From assembly GCA_014384025.1 (NCBI GenBank), contig JACNGQ010000155.1, forward strand, positions 1 through 34,279: a DNA stretch of 34,279 nt. The letters run 5' to 3'. This document shows, piece after piece, positions 8,748-16,930 of the stretch. Source of the stretch: Planctomycetota bacterium. Lineage in GTDB: Bacteria; Planctomycetota; Phycisphaerae; Sedimentisphaerales; Anaerobacaceae. Both the position numbers and the translations under genes were made by a program. Position 1 is the first letter of the stretch, and every line of letters starts with the position of its first letter. The notes under the pieces are model-generated. The model did not search any database. It was not told where the DNA came from and worked only from the letters and a program-made list of their open reading frames with translations.

Positions 8748-9569
8748 ATGGAACGCTCAAATAAAATAGTTTATCTTTGCACAGAGAATAATGCCAAGTC
8801 ATACTGGGGTCTGGAAGAAATTCTAAAGGACGAATGGAATGTTGTGTTAGTCATTGCTTATGTTCATACCCCACAACAGATGGCTCACAAGTGTTTATAT
8901 AAGCGGGTCAGGCAGACGCTGGCCTCGCCAGGCCGTACTTTTTTAAGGTTATATGCCCGGCTTAAAAGGTTCTTGGGGAAGAAAAAACCTCTTGAATTAA
9001 CGTGTATAGAAAAGTTGTGTGAGCTACATGCTGTTAAGTATGTACAGACCACAGATAAATCGCTTCAAACTATGAAGGACTGTATAGCCGCTGTTTCGCC
9101 CGATGTAGTGCTGTCAAATGGATGGATGTTCAGGATTACAGAGGACGTATTTTCTCTGGCGAATTTGATTGCACTAAACTGTCACTCAAGTTACTTGCCT
9201 GAATATCGCGGTGGCAACGTTACATTTGCCCCACTTATCAATGAGGAAAGACAGAGCGGAGTGACTGTTCATCAGCTTGTAAAACAATTTGATGCCGGTC
9301 TGATTCTGGCTCAAGAGCGTGTTAATATCGAGCCTGGTGAAAGTCCCGTGTCTTTGAATACTAAACGTGCAAAAATTACAGGGCGTGTTCTCATAAAAGC
9401 GTTCGAGACAGTCGGTCATGAGGGACTTTATAAAAAGAATCCCCCAAATCCCTTTTATTTCCGTTGCGATTATGCAACGTATAGACGTTTTAAACGAATA
9501 AACTTTTTGCGAAAAATCATCGGATTACCTATCAAGCGTTATGAGCCAGAGGAACGATTCGACATCTAA
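8748..9569 (+). CDS. formyltransferase-fold enzyme, probably a sugar N-formyltransferase
   Basis: This 273-residue protein has the Formyl_trans_N catalytic triad: N144 and H146 in NCHSSYLPEYRGG, and D182 in QFDAG. The spacing from His to Asp (36 residues) equals that recalled for E. coli Fmt (H110-D146). The enzyme lacks the C-terminal tRNA-binding domain of true Met-tRNA formyltransferase and has an unusual basic insertion around residues 55-85. N10-formyl-tetrahydrofolate is the expected donor and an amino sugar the likely acceptor, as in Vio4N-type formyltransferases. Its last 29 bases overlap the next gene. The role is inferred from context; a phosphoribosylglycinamide-type activity is less likely. 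Confidence 0.8.
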   Translation: MERSNKIVYLCTENNAKSYWGLEEILKDEWNVVLVIAYVHTPQQMAHKCLYKRVRQTLASPGRTFLRLYARLKRFLGKKKPLELTCIEKLCELHAVKYVQTTDKSLQTMKDCIAAVSPDVVLSNGWMFRITEDVFSLANLIALNCHSSYLPEYRGGNVTFAPLINEERQSGVTVHQLVKQFDAGLILAQERVNIEPGESPVSLNTKRAKITGRVLIKAFETVGHEGLYKKNPPNPFYFRCDYATYRRFKRINFLRKIIGLPIKRYEPEERFDI

Positions 9570-10359
9570 ATCAAATAACTTTGTATCAATTAACATACGA
9601 AATAAGATCATCGACTATTGGGATACTGAACAGTTATGTAGCCTTGAAAGTTCCACGAGTCAAGCCGATCCGGATTTAGCTTACCTTGACAATGCTATTG
9701 AGAATCGCGTATTAGGACAACTTTTGAATACTTGGGCAGAAGGTCGCCGTAGGTGTTTGGATGTTGGGGCGGGATATGGTCGATTCACAGAGCTTTTATA
9801 TAGATTCTATTCAGAAGTTGTTCTTTTGGAAGCAGCCGAGCGGATTTACAGCAGATTGGTAAAGCTTTGGGCTGATCGACCAGGTATCAGATGTCACAAG
9901 TCTGTTTTCGAATCATATGTTGACGAAGAAAAATACGATCTTATCTTCGCGAGCGGTGTACTTTACCTATACAGTGATGAAATGCTGTACGCTTTTGCCA
10001 AAAAAGCTGTTTCAATGCTTACCAAAGATGGACTATTTGTACTTAGGGATTTTCTATCTGTGCAAAAGCCTCAGGTGTGCAAGTCCAATTATGTTAAAGA
10101 TGTTTTTTGCTATTATCGCACACCCCAGTTTTGGATTAACTTTGCAACTCACTTCGGGCTGGAACTGCGGCTAATCAAGAGGTCGAAACCACGGATTTCT
10201 TGGCTCCGATATAGTCGTGTTCTCCGCATTATGAAAAAACTGCGATTGAAATGGTGTTACAGGTGCCTACCGGTTATAAGCGCATTAATGCATCTCGGTA
10301 GCTTCCGAATAGGTGGCAGGGGGATTCAGACCGTGTTTATTGCGATGAGTGTGAAATGA
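9541..10359 (+). CDS. class I SAM-dependent methyltransferase
   Basis: This 272-residue protein has the SAM-binding motif CLDVGAGYGRF (about residues 70-80), an acidic residue after the second strand (LLEAAE), and the LIFASGVLYLY and GLFVLRDFL strands of the methyltransferase fold. The C-terminal half is basic and not recognised. It overlaps the formyltransferase gene by 29 bases and its stop overlaps the next start (ATGA at 10356-10359), so it belongs to a tightly coupled run of genes. The substrate is unknown; O- or N-methylation of the glycan is the natural guess. Confidence 0.8.
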   Translation: MSQRNDSTSKSNNFVSINIRNKIIDYWDTEQLCSLESSTSQADPDLAYLDNAIENRVLGQLLNTWAEGRRRCLDVGAGYGRFTELLYRFYSEVVLLEAAERIYSRLVKLWADRPGIRCHKSVFESYVDEEKYDLIFASGVLYLYSDEMLYAFAKKAVSMLTKDGLFVLRDFLSVQKPQVCKSNYVKDVFCYYRTPQFWINFATHFGLELRLIKRSKPRISWLRYSRVLRIMKKLRLKWCYRCLPVISALMHLGSFRIGGRGIQTVFIAMSVK

Positions 10360-11582
10360 CAGCCATAGTATTTAACTGCCATTACAACGGCTTAAGCATT
10401 ATTCAGGAATTGGGACGGCATAATGTTGAAGTTTTTGCTTTAGACAGTGTTCGGTCTGTCGGAACTTACAGTCGATACGCTAAATATCTAATATGTCCAG
10501 ACCCGCTCACTTCAGAAGGAGCGTTCATTGACAGAATGCTGGAGCTTGGTCGATCGTTCAAGAACCGTCCAGTACTCTTTCCGACGAATGATCACTGGGC
10601 TGCGGCTGTCTCTCGGCATAAGCAGGCTCTTTCACAGTATTATCTTCCTTGTGTGGCTGATTGGGCAACGATGGAATTACTAATTCGAAAGCAACGTTTC
10701 TATGAGTGGGCTGAGCATAAGGGTTATCCTGTCCCCCGAAGCTGGAAACATTCACAAATCGATAGCTTGGCGAAAGATACCTTTCCGGTCGCAGCCAAGC
10801 CGGAATATCGACGTATTTCGGGTGATGATCCTGCGGCCAAAGAGTTGTCGCAAAACCTTGATCAACTAAGGCTGACAGTCCTGAAGAATCAGACTGAACT
10901 CAATCAATTTGTAGCTCTCCATACCGACCTATTAGAATATTTTATATTCCAGGAGTATGTCGAAGGATTATCTGATTGTATGTTCACAGTTGGAGTATAT
11001 GCTAATCGACAACACGAGGTCCTTGGGTTATTCAGCGGACGTAAGGTTCGTGGATTTCCACCAGATGTTGGTGATTGCATTTTGGGTCAGGCCGAGGAAG
11101 TACCCACATCGCTCAAACAAGTAGTAAAGCAAATGTGTCGAGAGCTTGAGTATCATGGCATAGCGGAATTCGAGTTTAAAAGGGATGCTGTCACAGGTGA
11201 ATTCAAACTGATTGAGATCAATCCGAGAAGCTGGTCCTGGGTTGGTATTACGCCTGCCTGTGGTGTCAGTTTGCCCAGGATGGCATATTTGGATCTGACA
11301 GGAGGTCAGACAGTTCAATACACAGAGAGCAATGTCACGACAGGAACGATCAAATGGGTAAGGATCCTTGATGACTTTCTGAACTGTTTTTATTTTAACC
11401 GGCGAAGAGGTTTTCCTGAGTGGGATATGGCACCCTTACAGTGGTGGAAGACGATTCGAGCGAACCGTCTGGTTGTAGCAGAATTTGCGAGGGATGATCT
11501 ACTACCAGGTTTATACTCTTTGTACTTAACATTTAAGAGTCTTCTATGCGGGCTGGCTCACAAGCTCGGCCTATGGAAATAA
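10356..11582 (+). CDS. ATP-grasp carboxylate-amine ligase-like protein
   Basis: This 408-residue protein has a pre-ATP-grasp region ending near residue 105 (VLFPTNDHWAAAV), then an ATP-grasp fold. FPVAAKPEYRR contains a nucleotide-binding lysine, FQEYVEG lies near the adenine pocket, and LIEINPRSW carries the metal-binding Glu and Asn. It resembles the predicted carboligases grouped as COG3919. Such enzymes join a carboxylate to an amine through an acyl-phosphate. In this setting it could amidate a uronic acid or attach an amino acid to an amino sugar, which is inference. It starts in an ATGA overlap with the preceding methyltransferase and ends 4 bases before the next GTG start. Confidence 0.83.
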   Translation: MTAIVFNCHYNGLSIIQELGRHNVEVFALDSVRSVGTYSRYAKYLICPDPLTSEGAFIDRMLELGRSFKNRPVLFPTNDHWAAAVSRHKQALSQYYLPCVADWATMELLIRKQRFYEWAEHKGYPVPRSWKHSQIDSLAKDTFPVAAKPEYRRISGDDPAAKELSQNLDQLRLTVLKNQTELNQFVALHTDLLEYFIFQEYVEGLSDCMFTVGVYANRQHEVLGLFSGRKVRGFPPDVGDCILGQAEEVPTSLKQVVKQMCRELEYHGIAEFEFKRDAVTGEFKLIEINPRSWSWVGITPACGVSLPRMAYLDLTGGQTVQYTESNVTTGTIKWVRILDDFLNCFYFNRRRGFPEWDMAPLQWWKTIRANRLVVAEFARDDLLPGLYSLYLTFKSLLCGLAHKLGLWK

Positions 11583-11586
11583 TATT

Positions 11587-12918
11587 GTGCTTGAACAAAA
11601 CAAAATAGATACTTGTTTGGATTACACTCTTCGAGTACTTCTCGGTGACGAGAGCATTGATGCTTTGAGAAAATATATTTCTTATTCTGAGTCAAAGCCT
11701 CGGATGGAAAACACTGTTCGCCTGTGTATCATTCCAAGTGGTTTCTTTGGTGAGGATTATGGCAAATCATCTTCGCTGCCTGCACTTCCTTTAGAAAAAA
11801 TTGAAGATACTCCTTTGCTTTATGGCACAAATCAAATACGGCGTGAGGACGGTCGTTTGATTATTCATGCCGACATCATAGCATCGGCATATTTCCTTGT
11901 AACCCGCTATGAAGAAATGGTTGCCTGCGATATTCGTGACGAACACGGTCGATTTCCTGGTACAAAGTCCTTACCATGTCGTGCAGGATTTATCCATCGA
12001 CCTATTGTTGATGAATATGCTGCTTTATTGCGTAAATGGTTAAAAGAAGCGGGTGTCGATGTGCCTGAAACGAAAAGATGCTTCTCTGTACTTCCAACTC
12101 ATGACGTTGATACTTTGCGTAAGTACCGACATGCTTTTCGGCCGCTCAGGTCTATACTTGGTGCAATGCTTGGTCGTCAGCCATTCCGAAATATTCCTGA
12201 GAGTTTGGCAATTGCCCTGGGTTTAAAGGATGACCCGTTAGACACATTTGCGCGGATAATAGCTTTTGATGCGAGCTGTAGCGTTGGATTGGCTCAATCG
12301 CCAACATACTTCTTTATGGCCGGCGGTAAGAGCCAGTTTGATGGTATGTATAATATTCGCAGTAAAGTAGCAAAAAGTACAATTAAACTGGTTTGTGAAT
12401 CCGGAGCGGAAATAGGACTTCACACAAGCTACGAGGCGGGCATTCATCCGGAGCAGATTGCTGAAGAAAAAGCGGCACTCGAGGAAGTCTGTGGATTTCC
12501 GGTTCATTATAATAGGAATCACTTTCTAACATGGCGCGAGATTGAAAATGGTTGGGCATTAGCAAAGGCCGGGATAAACAGAGACTCTTCATTAGGATAT
12601 GCAGATGTCGCAGGTTTCCGACTTGGTGTATGTCGGCCTATACCTCTGTTCGATCCAATTAAGATGCAAGTGTTCGGAATTGAGGAACATCCCTTGATTG
12701 TTATGGATTGCACGCTGAGCAACGACAATTATATGAATCTAAATGAAGAAGAGGCATTTAGTTACTGTCAGAGACTTATCGAGCAAACGCGAAAGCATCA
12801 CGGTGAGTTTGTTATGTTGTGGCATAATACAATGTTTGTTCCAGAGCAAAACAATTATCACCCAAAACTTTATCAGAGATTGCTGCGCGAGCTGGATTGT
12901 GGTGACAAAAATAAATGA
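11587..12918 (+). CDS. NodB-like polysaccharide deacetylase family protein
   Basis: This is a 443-residue protein with an N-terminal domain of about 160 residues (resembling the domain called DUF7033) followed by a NodB-type barrel. The barrel opens with LPTHDVDTLRKY, where D173 would be the base of the usual TFDD motif. GAEIGLHTSY supplies only the first His of the usual HxxxH metal motif. EFVMLWHNTMF near the C-terminus would provide the late His. The altered metal ligands are common in this subfamily, so activity is uncertain rather than excluded. The start is GTG at 11587, 4 bases after the ATP-grasp stop codon. It probably acts on an N-acetyl sugar of the locus's glycan. Confidence 0.8.
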   Translation: MLEQNKIDTCLDYTLRVLLGDESIDALRKYISYSESKPRMENTVRLCIIPSGFFGEDYGKSSSLPALPLEKIEDTPLLYGTNQIRREDGRLIIHADIIASAYFLVTRYEEMVACDIRDEHGRFPGTKSLPCRAGFIHRPIVDEYAALLRKWLKEAGVDVPETKRCFSVLPTHDVDTLRKYRHAFRPLRSILGAMLGRQPFRNIPESLAIALGLKDDPLDTFARIIAFDASCSVGLAQSPTYFFMAGGKSQFDGMYNIRSKVAKSTIKLVCESGAEIGLHTSYEAGIHPEQIAEEKAALEEVCGFPVHYNRNHFLTWREIENGWALAKAGINRDSSLGYADVAGFRLGVCRPIPLFDPIKMQVFGIEEHPLIVMDCTLSNDNYMNLNEEEAFSYCQRLIEQTRKHHGEFVMLWHNTMFVPEQNNYHPKLYQRLLRELDCGDKNK

Positions 12919-12962
12919 ATGTAAAAGCATGCGGAATAGCCTTTGTTCTGAGGGCTGGTAGA

Positions 12963-13034
12963 TTTGTGGCTAAAAGTTTTACAAGCTATTCAGCCACTGG
13001 TGGTGTACCCACAAAAGTGATTTCTCTTTGTGGC
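12963..13034 (+). promoter_or_regulatory. structured leader with alternative hairpins before the epimerase gene
   Basis: The octamer TTTGTGGC occurs twice (12963-12970 and 13027-13034). Between the copies lie AGCCAC (12992-12997) and CCACAAA (13009-13015), both complementary to it. Copy 1 with the next T pairs perfectly with AGCCAC, and CCACAAA pairs perfectly with copy 2 around an 11-base loop. The swapped pairing of copy 1 with CCACAAA is also perfect. Mutually exclusive folds of this kind are typical of regulated leaders, but no ligand or terminator was recognised. Confidence 0.35.
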
Positions 13035-13078
13035 CTGGAACTTTCCTCTGTCAGTGAAAAAAGTAAGGAGCAAACCCA

Positions 13079-14191
13079 TTGAGTAAGTCTATTAAACTTG
13101 TTACCGTGGTTGGAGCCAGGCCGCAGTTCATTAAAGCGGCGGCAGTTAGCCGGGCGATTGCTGCGCATAATGAAAAATTCCCTGATTCTATACTCGAAGA
13201 AAAAATTGTTCACACTGGCCAGCATTACGATGAGAATATGTCTAAAGTATTCTTTGACGAACTTGAGATTCCACATCCGGACTACAACCTGGGTGTCGGT
13301 AGCGGCTCACATGGTGAACAAACAGGGAAAATGCTTCAGAAGATTGAGGACGTTCTTGTCAGGGAAACGCCTGATTTCACTATCGTGTATGGTGATACCA
13401 ACTCGACCCTTGCCGGAGCCTTGGCGGCAGCAAAACTTCATATTCAAATTGCTCACGTAGAGGCGGGATTGCGTTCATTTAATCGCAGAATGCCTGAAGA
13501 GATTAATCGGGTCCTGGCTGACCATGTTTCAGACTTTCTGTTTTGCCCAACTGAAGCAGCTGTCAACAATCTGTCGAACGAAGGGATTTCGAACGGTGTT
13601 TATCAAGTCGGGGATGTAATGTATGACAGCATACTATTCTATGCGAAAAAGGCGAAAAATATCGAGCAGAAAATCCTAAAACAGCTTGGTTTGGATTCAA
13701 AGTCATATTACCTTGCGACAGTCCACCGCGCTGAAAATACGGACAATATTAAACGTCTTCGAAATATTTTTGAGGGATTCAATAATATTTCTGCCTCAGA
13801 ATGCCCTACTCTGCTTCCGTTGCATCCGCGAACGAAGAAAAAACTTTCGGAGCTTGGATTAGTATGCCCCAACTATGTCAGGATTATTGAGCCAGTTTCG
13901 TACCTGGAAATGATAGCACTTGAGCAAAATGCGCGGGCGATATTGACAGATTCCGGCGGTATTCAAAAAGAAGCCTACTGGTTTAAGGTGCCTTGTATTA
14001 CTCTTCGTGAGGAAACGGAGTGGGTGGAAACAGTACAATCTGGGTGGAATGTAATAGTAGGAGCTGACGAACAGAGTATTATTAACGCTGTCTCGGGTGC
14101 CGATAAGTTACACGCTATTTATCAAAGAGCAATATATGGCAACGGGGATGCAAGCAATCGAATCTGTGAAATCATACAGGACAGCAGTTGA
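13079..14191 (+). CDS. wecB: non-hydrolysing UDP-GlcNAc 2-epimerase family (WecB/WbpI)
   Basis: This 370-residue epimerase carries the conserved motifs VVGARPQFIKAA, HTGQHYDENMS, VYGDTNSTLAG, HVEAGLRSFNRRMPEEINR, VHRAENTDN and LTDSGGIQKEA. WecB makes UDP-ManNAc; the close relative WbpI epimerises UDP-GlcNAc(3NAc)A to UDP-ManNAc(3NAc)A. The wbpB-D-E homologues in the same locus make the WbpI reaction attractive, but sequence alone does not separate the two. The start is TTG at 13079, supported by AAGGAG at 13065-13070 with an 8-base spacer. The leader upstream can form alternative hairpins. The stop overlaps a TTG that may start a tiny ORF. Confidence 0.93.
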   Translation: MSKSIKLVTVVGARPQFIKAAAVSRAIAAHNEKFPDSILEEKIVHTGQHYDENMSKVFFDELEIPHPDYNLGVGSGSHGEQTGKMLQKIEDVLVRETPDFTIVYGDTNSTLAGALAAAKLHIQIAHVEAGLRSFNRRMPEEINRVLADHVSDFLFCPTEAAVNNLSNEGISNGVYQVGDVMYDSILFYAKKAKNIEQKILKQLGLDSKSYYLATVHRAENTDNIKRLRNIFEGFNNISASECPTLLPLHPRTKKKLSELGLVCPNYVRIIEPVSYLEMIALEQNARAILTDSGGIQKEAYWFKVPCITLREETEWVETVQSGWNVIVGADEQSIINAVSGADKLHAIYQRAIYGNGDASNRICEIIQDSS

Positions 14192-14370
14192 AATTGTACC
14201 ATCGAGTTATAGAAATGGCAGAAATGATTCCTGAATTTGAAAACGGTTTGTATTATGTGAACCGATTGGAAAGCCAAGGATATTGCAATGATCCAAATCA
14301 TTCAGGTAAAATGACGTTTTGTAACGTGCAGGACTGTTGTTTATGGAGATCTATGGGAAATTCCGGATGA
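14188..14370 (+). CDS. possible small Cys-containing protein (60 residues)
   Basis: A short frame starts at a TTG overlapping the epimerase stop (TTGA, 14188-14191). It encodes 60 residues with a C-terminal half carrying Cys, His and paired Cys (GYCNDPNHSG, then TFCNVQDCCLW), which could suit metal binding. The N-terminal half is hydrophilic with three Met residues. The stop-start overlap matches the coupling seen elsewhere in this locus, but there is no independent ribosome site and I do not recognise the family. It may be spurious; if real, it sits between the epimerase and a methyltransferase. Confidence 0.35.
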   Translation: MKLYHRVIEMAEMIPEFENGLYYVNRLESQGYCNDPNHSGKMTFCNVQDCCLWRSMGNSG

Positions 14371-14422
14371 ACATTGTTAGGCCAAACAATAAACAAATAA
14401 CAGAAGAAAGGAAATAATCAGA

Positions 14423-15328
14423 ATGTCATCAGAGCATGTTTACCTTCTCGACACCGAAGCTCTTGATTCATTTGCCCTTAAAGGGCGGAGCACACCTCAG
14501 ATCGCCAATGCTAACGGGCTCACGGTGCGACGAGTAATGCAAATCATTCGAGACACTGCAAAGTTACCATTTGATCAGCTTCGGATTCTTGACTTCGCAT
14601 GTGGTGAAGGAGTGTATGCCATTGAAGCAGCATTACGCGGTTCTGAAGTGGTAGCATTCGACGTCCGAAATGAACGAATGGACGAAGGGGTGAAAGTTAA
14701 AGAGCGTTTCGGTCTCGACAATCTTCGGTTTGAACAGACCGACATCCGGAACGTCGATGTCGGCTCATATGGCGGGGCTGATGTTGTCCTGTTTCTTGGC
14801 ATCCTCTACCATCTCCACCATCGTGACGTCTTTAAGGTTGTGCGTAACATCTACGATATGTGTCGTCAGTTTGTAATCATCGACACTCATATTGCATTGC
14901 ATGGCCGGATAAAGATCGAGCACGACGGCCGAAGCTATGAGGGAAGGCAGTATCGTGAACATGCCGACGATGATCCGGAGGAAGTACGCAGAAGTCGTTT
15001 ATTGGCTTCGTTAGATAACTCTCTGAGTTTTTGGTTTACAAAAGAGTCATTATTTCGATTACTCAATGATGTGGGTTTTACTTCTGTTTTCGAATGCAAC
15101 GTTCCCCTGGAACCATTCAAGCTTGAAAACAGAATTACAATTATTGCGTACAAAGGAGAACCAGTAAAAGTCTCCTCATATCCGTGGGTGAACGACAAAA
15201 CTGAAGATCAGATCAGAGAGGTAGTTTCTCTGAATCACACATTATCTCACTTTGGAGTGAAGCAATTTGTAAAAACCGCAGTCAATGGAGTTTTGCACCG
15301 CTTTGGACTTGAGCTTAGGCGAATATAA
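14423..15328 (+). CDS. class I SAM-dependent methyltransferase
   Basis: This 301-residue protein has the SAM motif ILDFACGEGVY (about residues 55-65), an acidic ribose-binding position in VVAFDVRNERM, and VLFLGILYHLHHRD, a segment resembling the CmoB/DUF1698 type of methyltransferase. The middle has a charged stretch (HADDDPEEVRRSR). AAGGAAA at about 14409-14414 gives a good ribosome site for the ATG at 14423. Substrate is unknown. Context suggests glycan methylation; a role on tRNA, as for CmoB, is unlikely because the CmoB N-terminal domain is missing. Confidence 0.82.
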   Translation: MSSEHVYLLDTEALDSFALKGRSTPQIANANGLTVRRVMQIIRDTAKLPFDQLRILDFACGEGVYAIEAALRGSEVVAFDVRNERMDEGVKVKERFGLDNLRFEQTDIRNVDVGSYGGADVVLFLGILYHLHHRDVFKVVRNIYDMCRQFVIIDTHIALHGRIKIEHDGRSYEGRQYREHADDDPEEVRRSRLLASLDNSLSFWFTKESLFRLLNDVGFTSVFECNVPLEPFKLENRITIIAYKGEPVKVSSYPWVNDKTEDQIREVVSLNHTLSHFGVKQFVKTAVNGVLHRFGLELRRI

Positions 15329-15444
15329 ATTGGCTATTTGTCTTTAAAACCTGCCAGGTCAATGTCTGCCATAAGCTTGACATGCTTTCTGAATGATTCT
15401 GTAGCAAAAGAATAGAATGTTAGTCAGAGATGGCATAAACGAAG

Positions 15445-16692
15445 ATGATTAAGAAAAAAGTTTTGATTATTGCTTACCATTATCCTCCCGCTAATAATGG
15501 GGGTATAGAAAGACCGTATAGGTTTGCGAAGTATTTACCACAATACGGGTATGACCCAATAGTTATTACAACAGATGCTTATGGGCAGATTGAAGGCGAG
15601 AAAGATGTTTTCAGGTTTAGAGATATTGTTGGTCAAAATGTCAAAAAAACAAGCGGAATTCTATTTTTCCTCTTAAGGGCTCTAAGAAAAATTGTTGTTA
15701 TGATAGGTTTGTTTAGTTATGGCTGGTATTTTACTGCGAAAAAGAATATCGAAAATATTGTTCTTAATAATAAAATCGATATTGTATTTTCTACTTATCC
15801 GCCTATAACCACAGTACTTTTGGGTTTACATTTGAAGAGAAAGTACAACATCCCATTAGTCGTTGATTTTAGAGATGGGTTTTTGTTTGAAAGATGCAGG
15901 AAGCTTAACTTTGTTCAGGAATATTGTGCAAAAATAATTGAAAAAGAGATCGTAAAGCACGCTGATTTTATAATTACAGTTTCTCCGCCTATCACCAATT
16001 ACTTTAAACAGAGATACAAAGTTAGAGATTTGGCTACGATTTATAACGGATTTGACACATCGGATTTGGATGACATCAAAGATATAGATACCCCAGAACT
16101 TGAAGAAAGACCTTTTCTTATGAAATATTTCGGCAGGTTTAGCAAATCTTCTGAAAATCGTAAACCTGCGAATTTATTCAAGGCACTATCTATACTTAAA
16201 GAAGAAGGATTGATTAGTAAAGATAGTTTTCATTTGGTTATGTTCACCGACTTGTCAGAGTCTGAATCGAGTTTAATAAAAAAACTAAAGATTGAAAATA
16301 TTGTTACAGTTAACACTATTATAAATAGAGATGATGCCCTAAGGGAGATGAAAGTCTGTGACTTTTTACTTTTTCATGGAGATGTGGGCAGCTCCAGTGT
16401 GGTTAGTACAAAGCTTCTCGAGTATATCTTTATGGAAACGCCCATACTGGGTATTTGCAAAAATAATGAGGCGGAACATGTAATTGAAAAGACAAATACA
16501 GGTATTGTAACAGGATTTGAAGTAGATGAAATTATCGATGGCCTCAAGAAGGCGTTAAATTATAACTCAAGAGATTTTAAGCCCAACTATGATGAAATCA
16601 ATAAGTTCACAAGAAAAAAAATAACAAGGGAATTAGCAAATGTTTTTACGTGCATAAAACAGAATGCCCAAACCTCAAAAATCTTTGATTAG
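15445..16692 (+). CDS. GT-B glycosyltransferase (GT4-like)
   Basis: This 415-residue protein begins KKVLIIAYHYPPANNGGIERPYRF, a hallmark of family-4-like glycosyltransferases with an N-terminal acceptor domain. It continues with IVFSTYPPITTVLLG and VVDFRDGF, then LATIYNGFD at the domain boundary. The C-terminal donor half includes LLFHGDVGSSSVVSTKLLEYIF, where S/T-K-L-LEY fits the usual donor-binding region. It would add one sugar to the lipid-linked repeat on the cytoplasmic side. The gene is visibly more AT-rich than those on either side. There is no strong ribosome site (GAAG just before ATG). A TTGACA at 15377-15382 lies upstream but lacks a good -10 partner. Confidence 0.82.
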   Translation: MIKKKVLIIAYHYPPANNGGIERPYRFAKYLPQYGYDPIVITTDAYGQIEGEKDVFRFRDIVGQNVKKTSGILFFLLRALRKIVVMIGLFSYGWYFTAKKNIENIVLNNKIDIVFSTYPPITTVLLGLHLKRKYNIPLVVDFRDGFLFERCRKLNFVQEYCAKIIEKEIVKHADFIITVSPPITNYFKQRYKVRDLATIYNGFDTSDLDDIKDIDTPELEERPFLMKYFGRFSKSSENRKPANLFKALSILKEEGLISKDSFHLVMFTDLSESESSLIKKLKIENIVTVNTIINRDDALREMKVCDFLLFHGDVGSSSVVSTKLLEYIFMETPILGICKNNEAEHVIEKTNTGIVTGFEVDEIIDGLKKALNYNSRDFKPNYDEINKFTRKKITRELANVFTCIKQNAQTSKIFD

Positions 16693-16874
16693 TACAAGAC
16701 ATGACATTTAGGAACATCTGCTGGCTATGCACAAAATGCTAATGACTGTGCCCCATTTCAATGGATTCTCATTCTTAGCGAACTGGCATTTAAGGCTGAA
16801 GTAAGAGGCTCGATAAAAAAATCTTATTTCACTTTGGTAAATGCGTAAAGACATCTTGTTTTTATATTGACTTG

Positions 16875-16887
16875 GATTTATTAAATC
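16875..16887. repeat. short palindrome GATTTA-T-TAAATC
   Basis: A perfect 6-base inverted repeat with a single central base lies next to TTGACT (16867-16872), within the 238-base gap before the next glycosyltransferase. It could be an operator or chance in AT-rich DNA. No correctly spaced -10 box for the TTGACT was found; TTTAAT at 16893-16898 is 20 bases away. Confidence 0.2.
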
Positions 16888-16930
16888 AACTCTTTAATTA
16901 CCAGCTTAACGCAGCAACGGAGCATATTCG

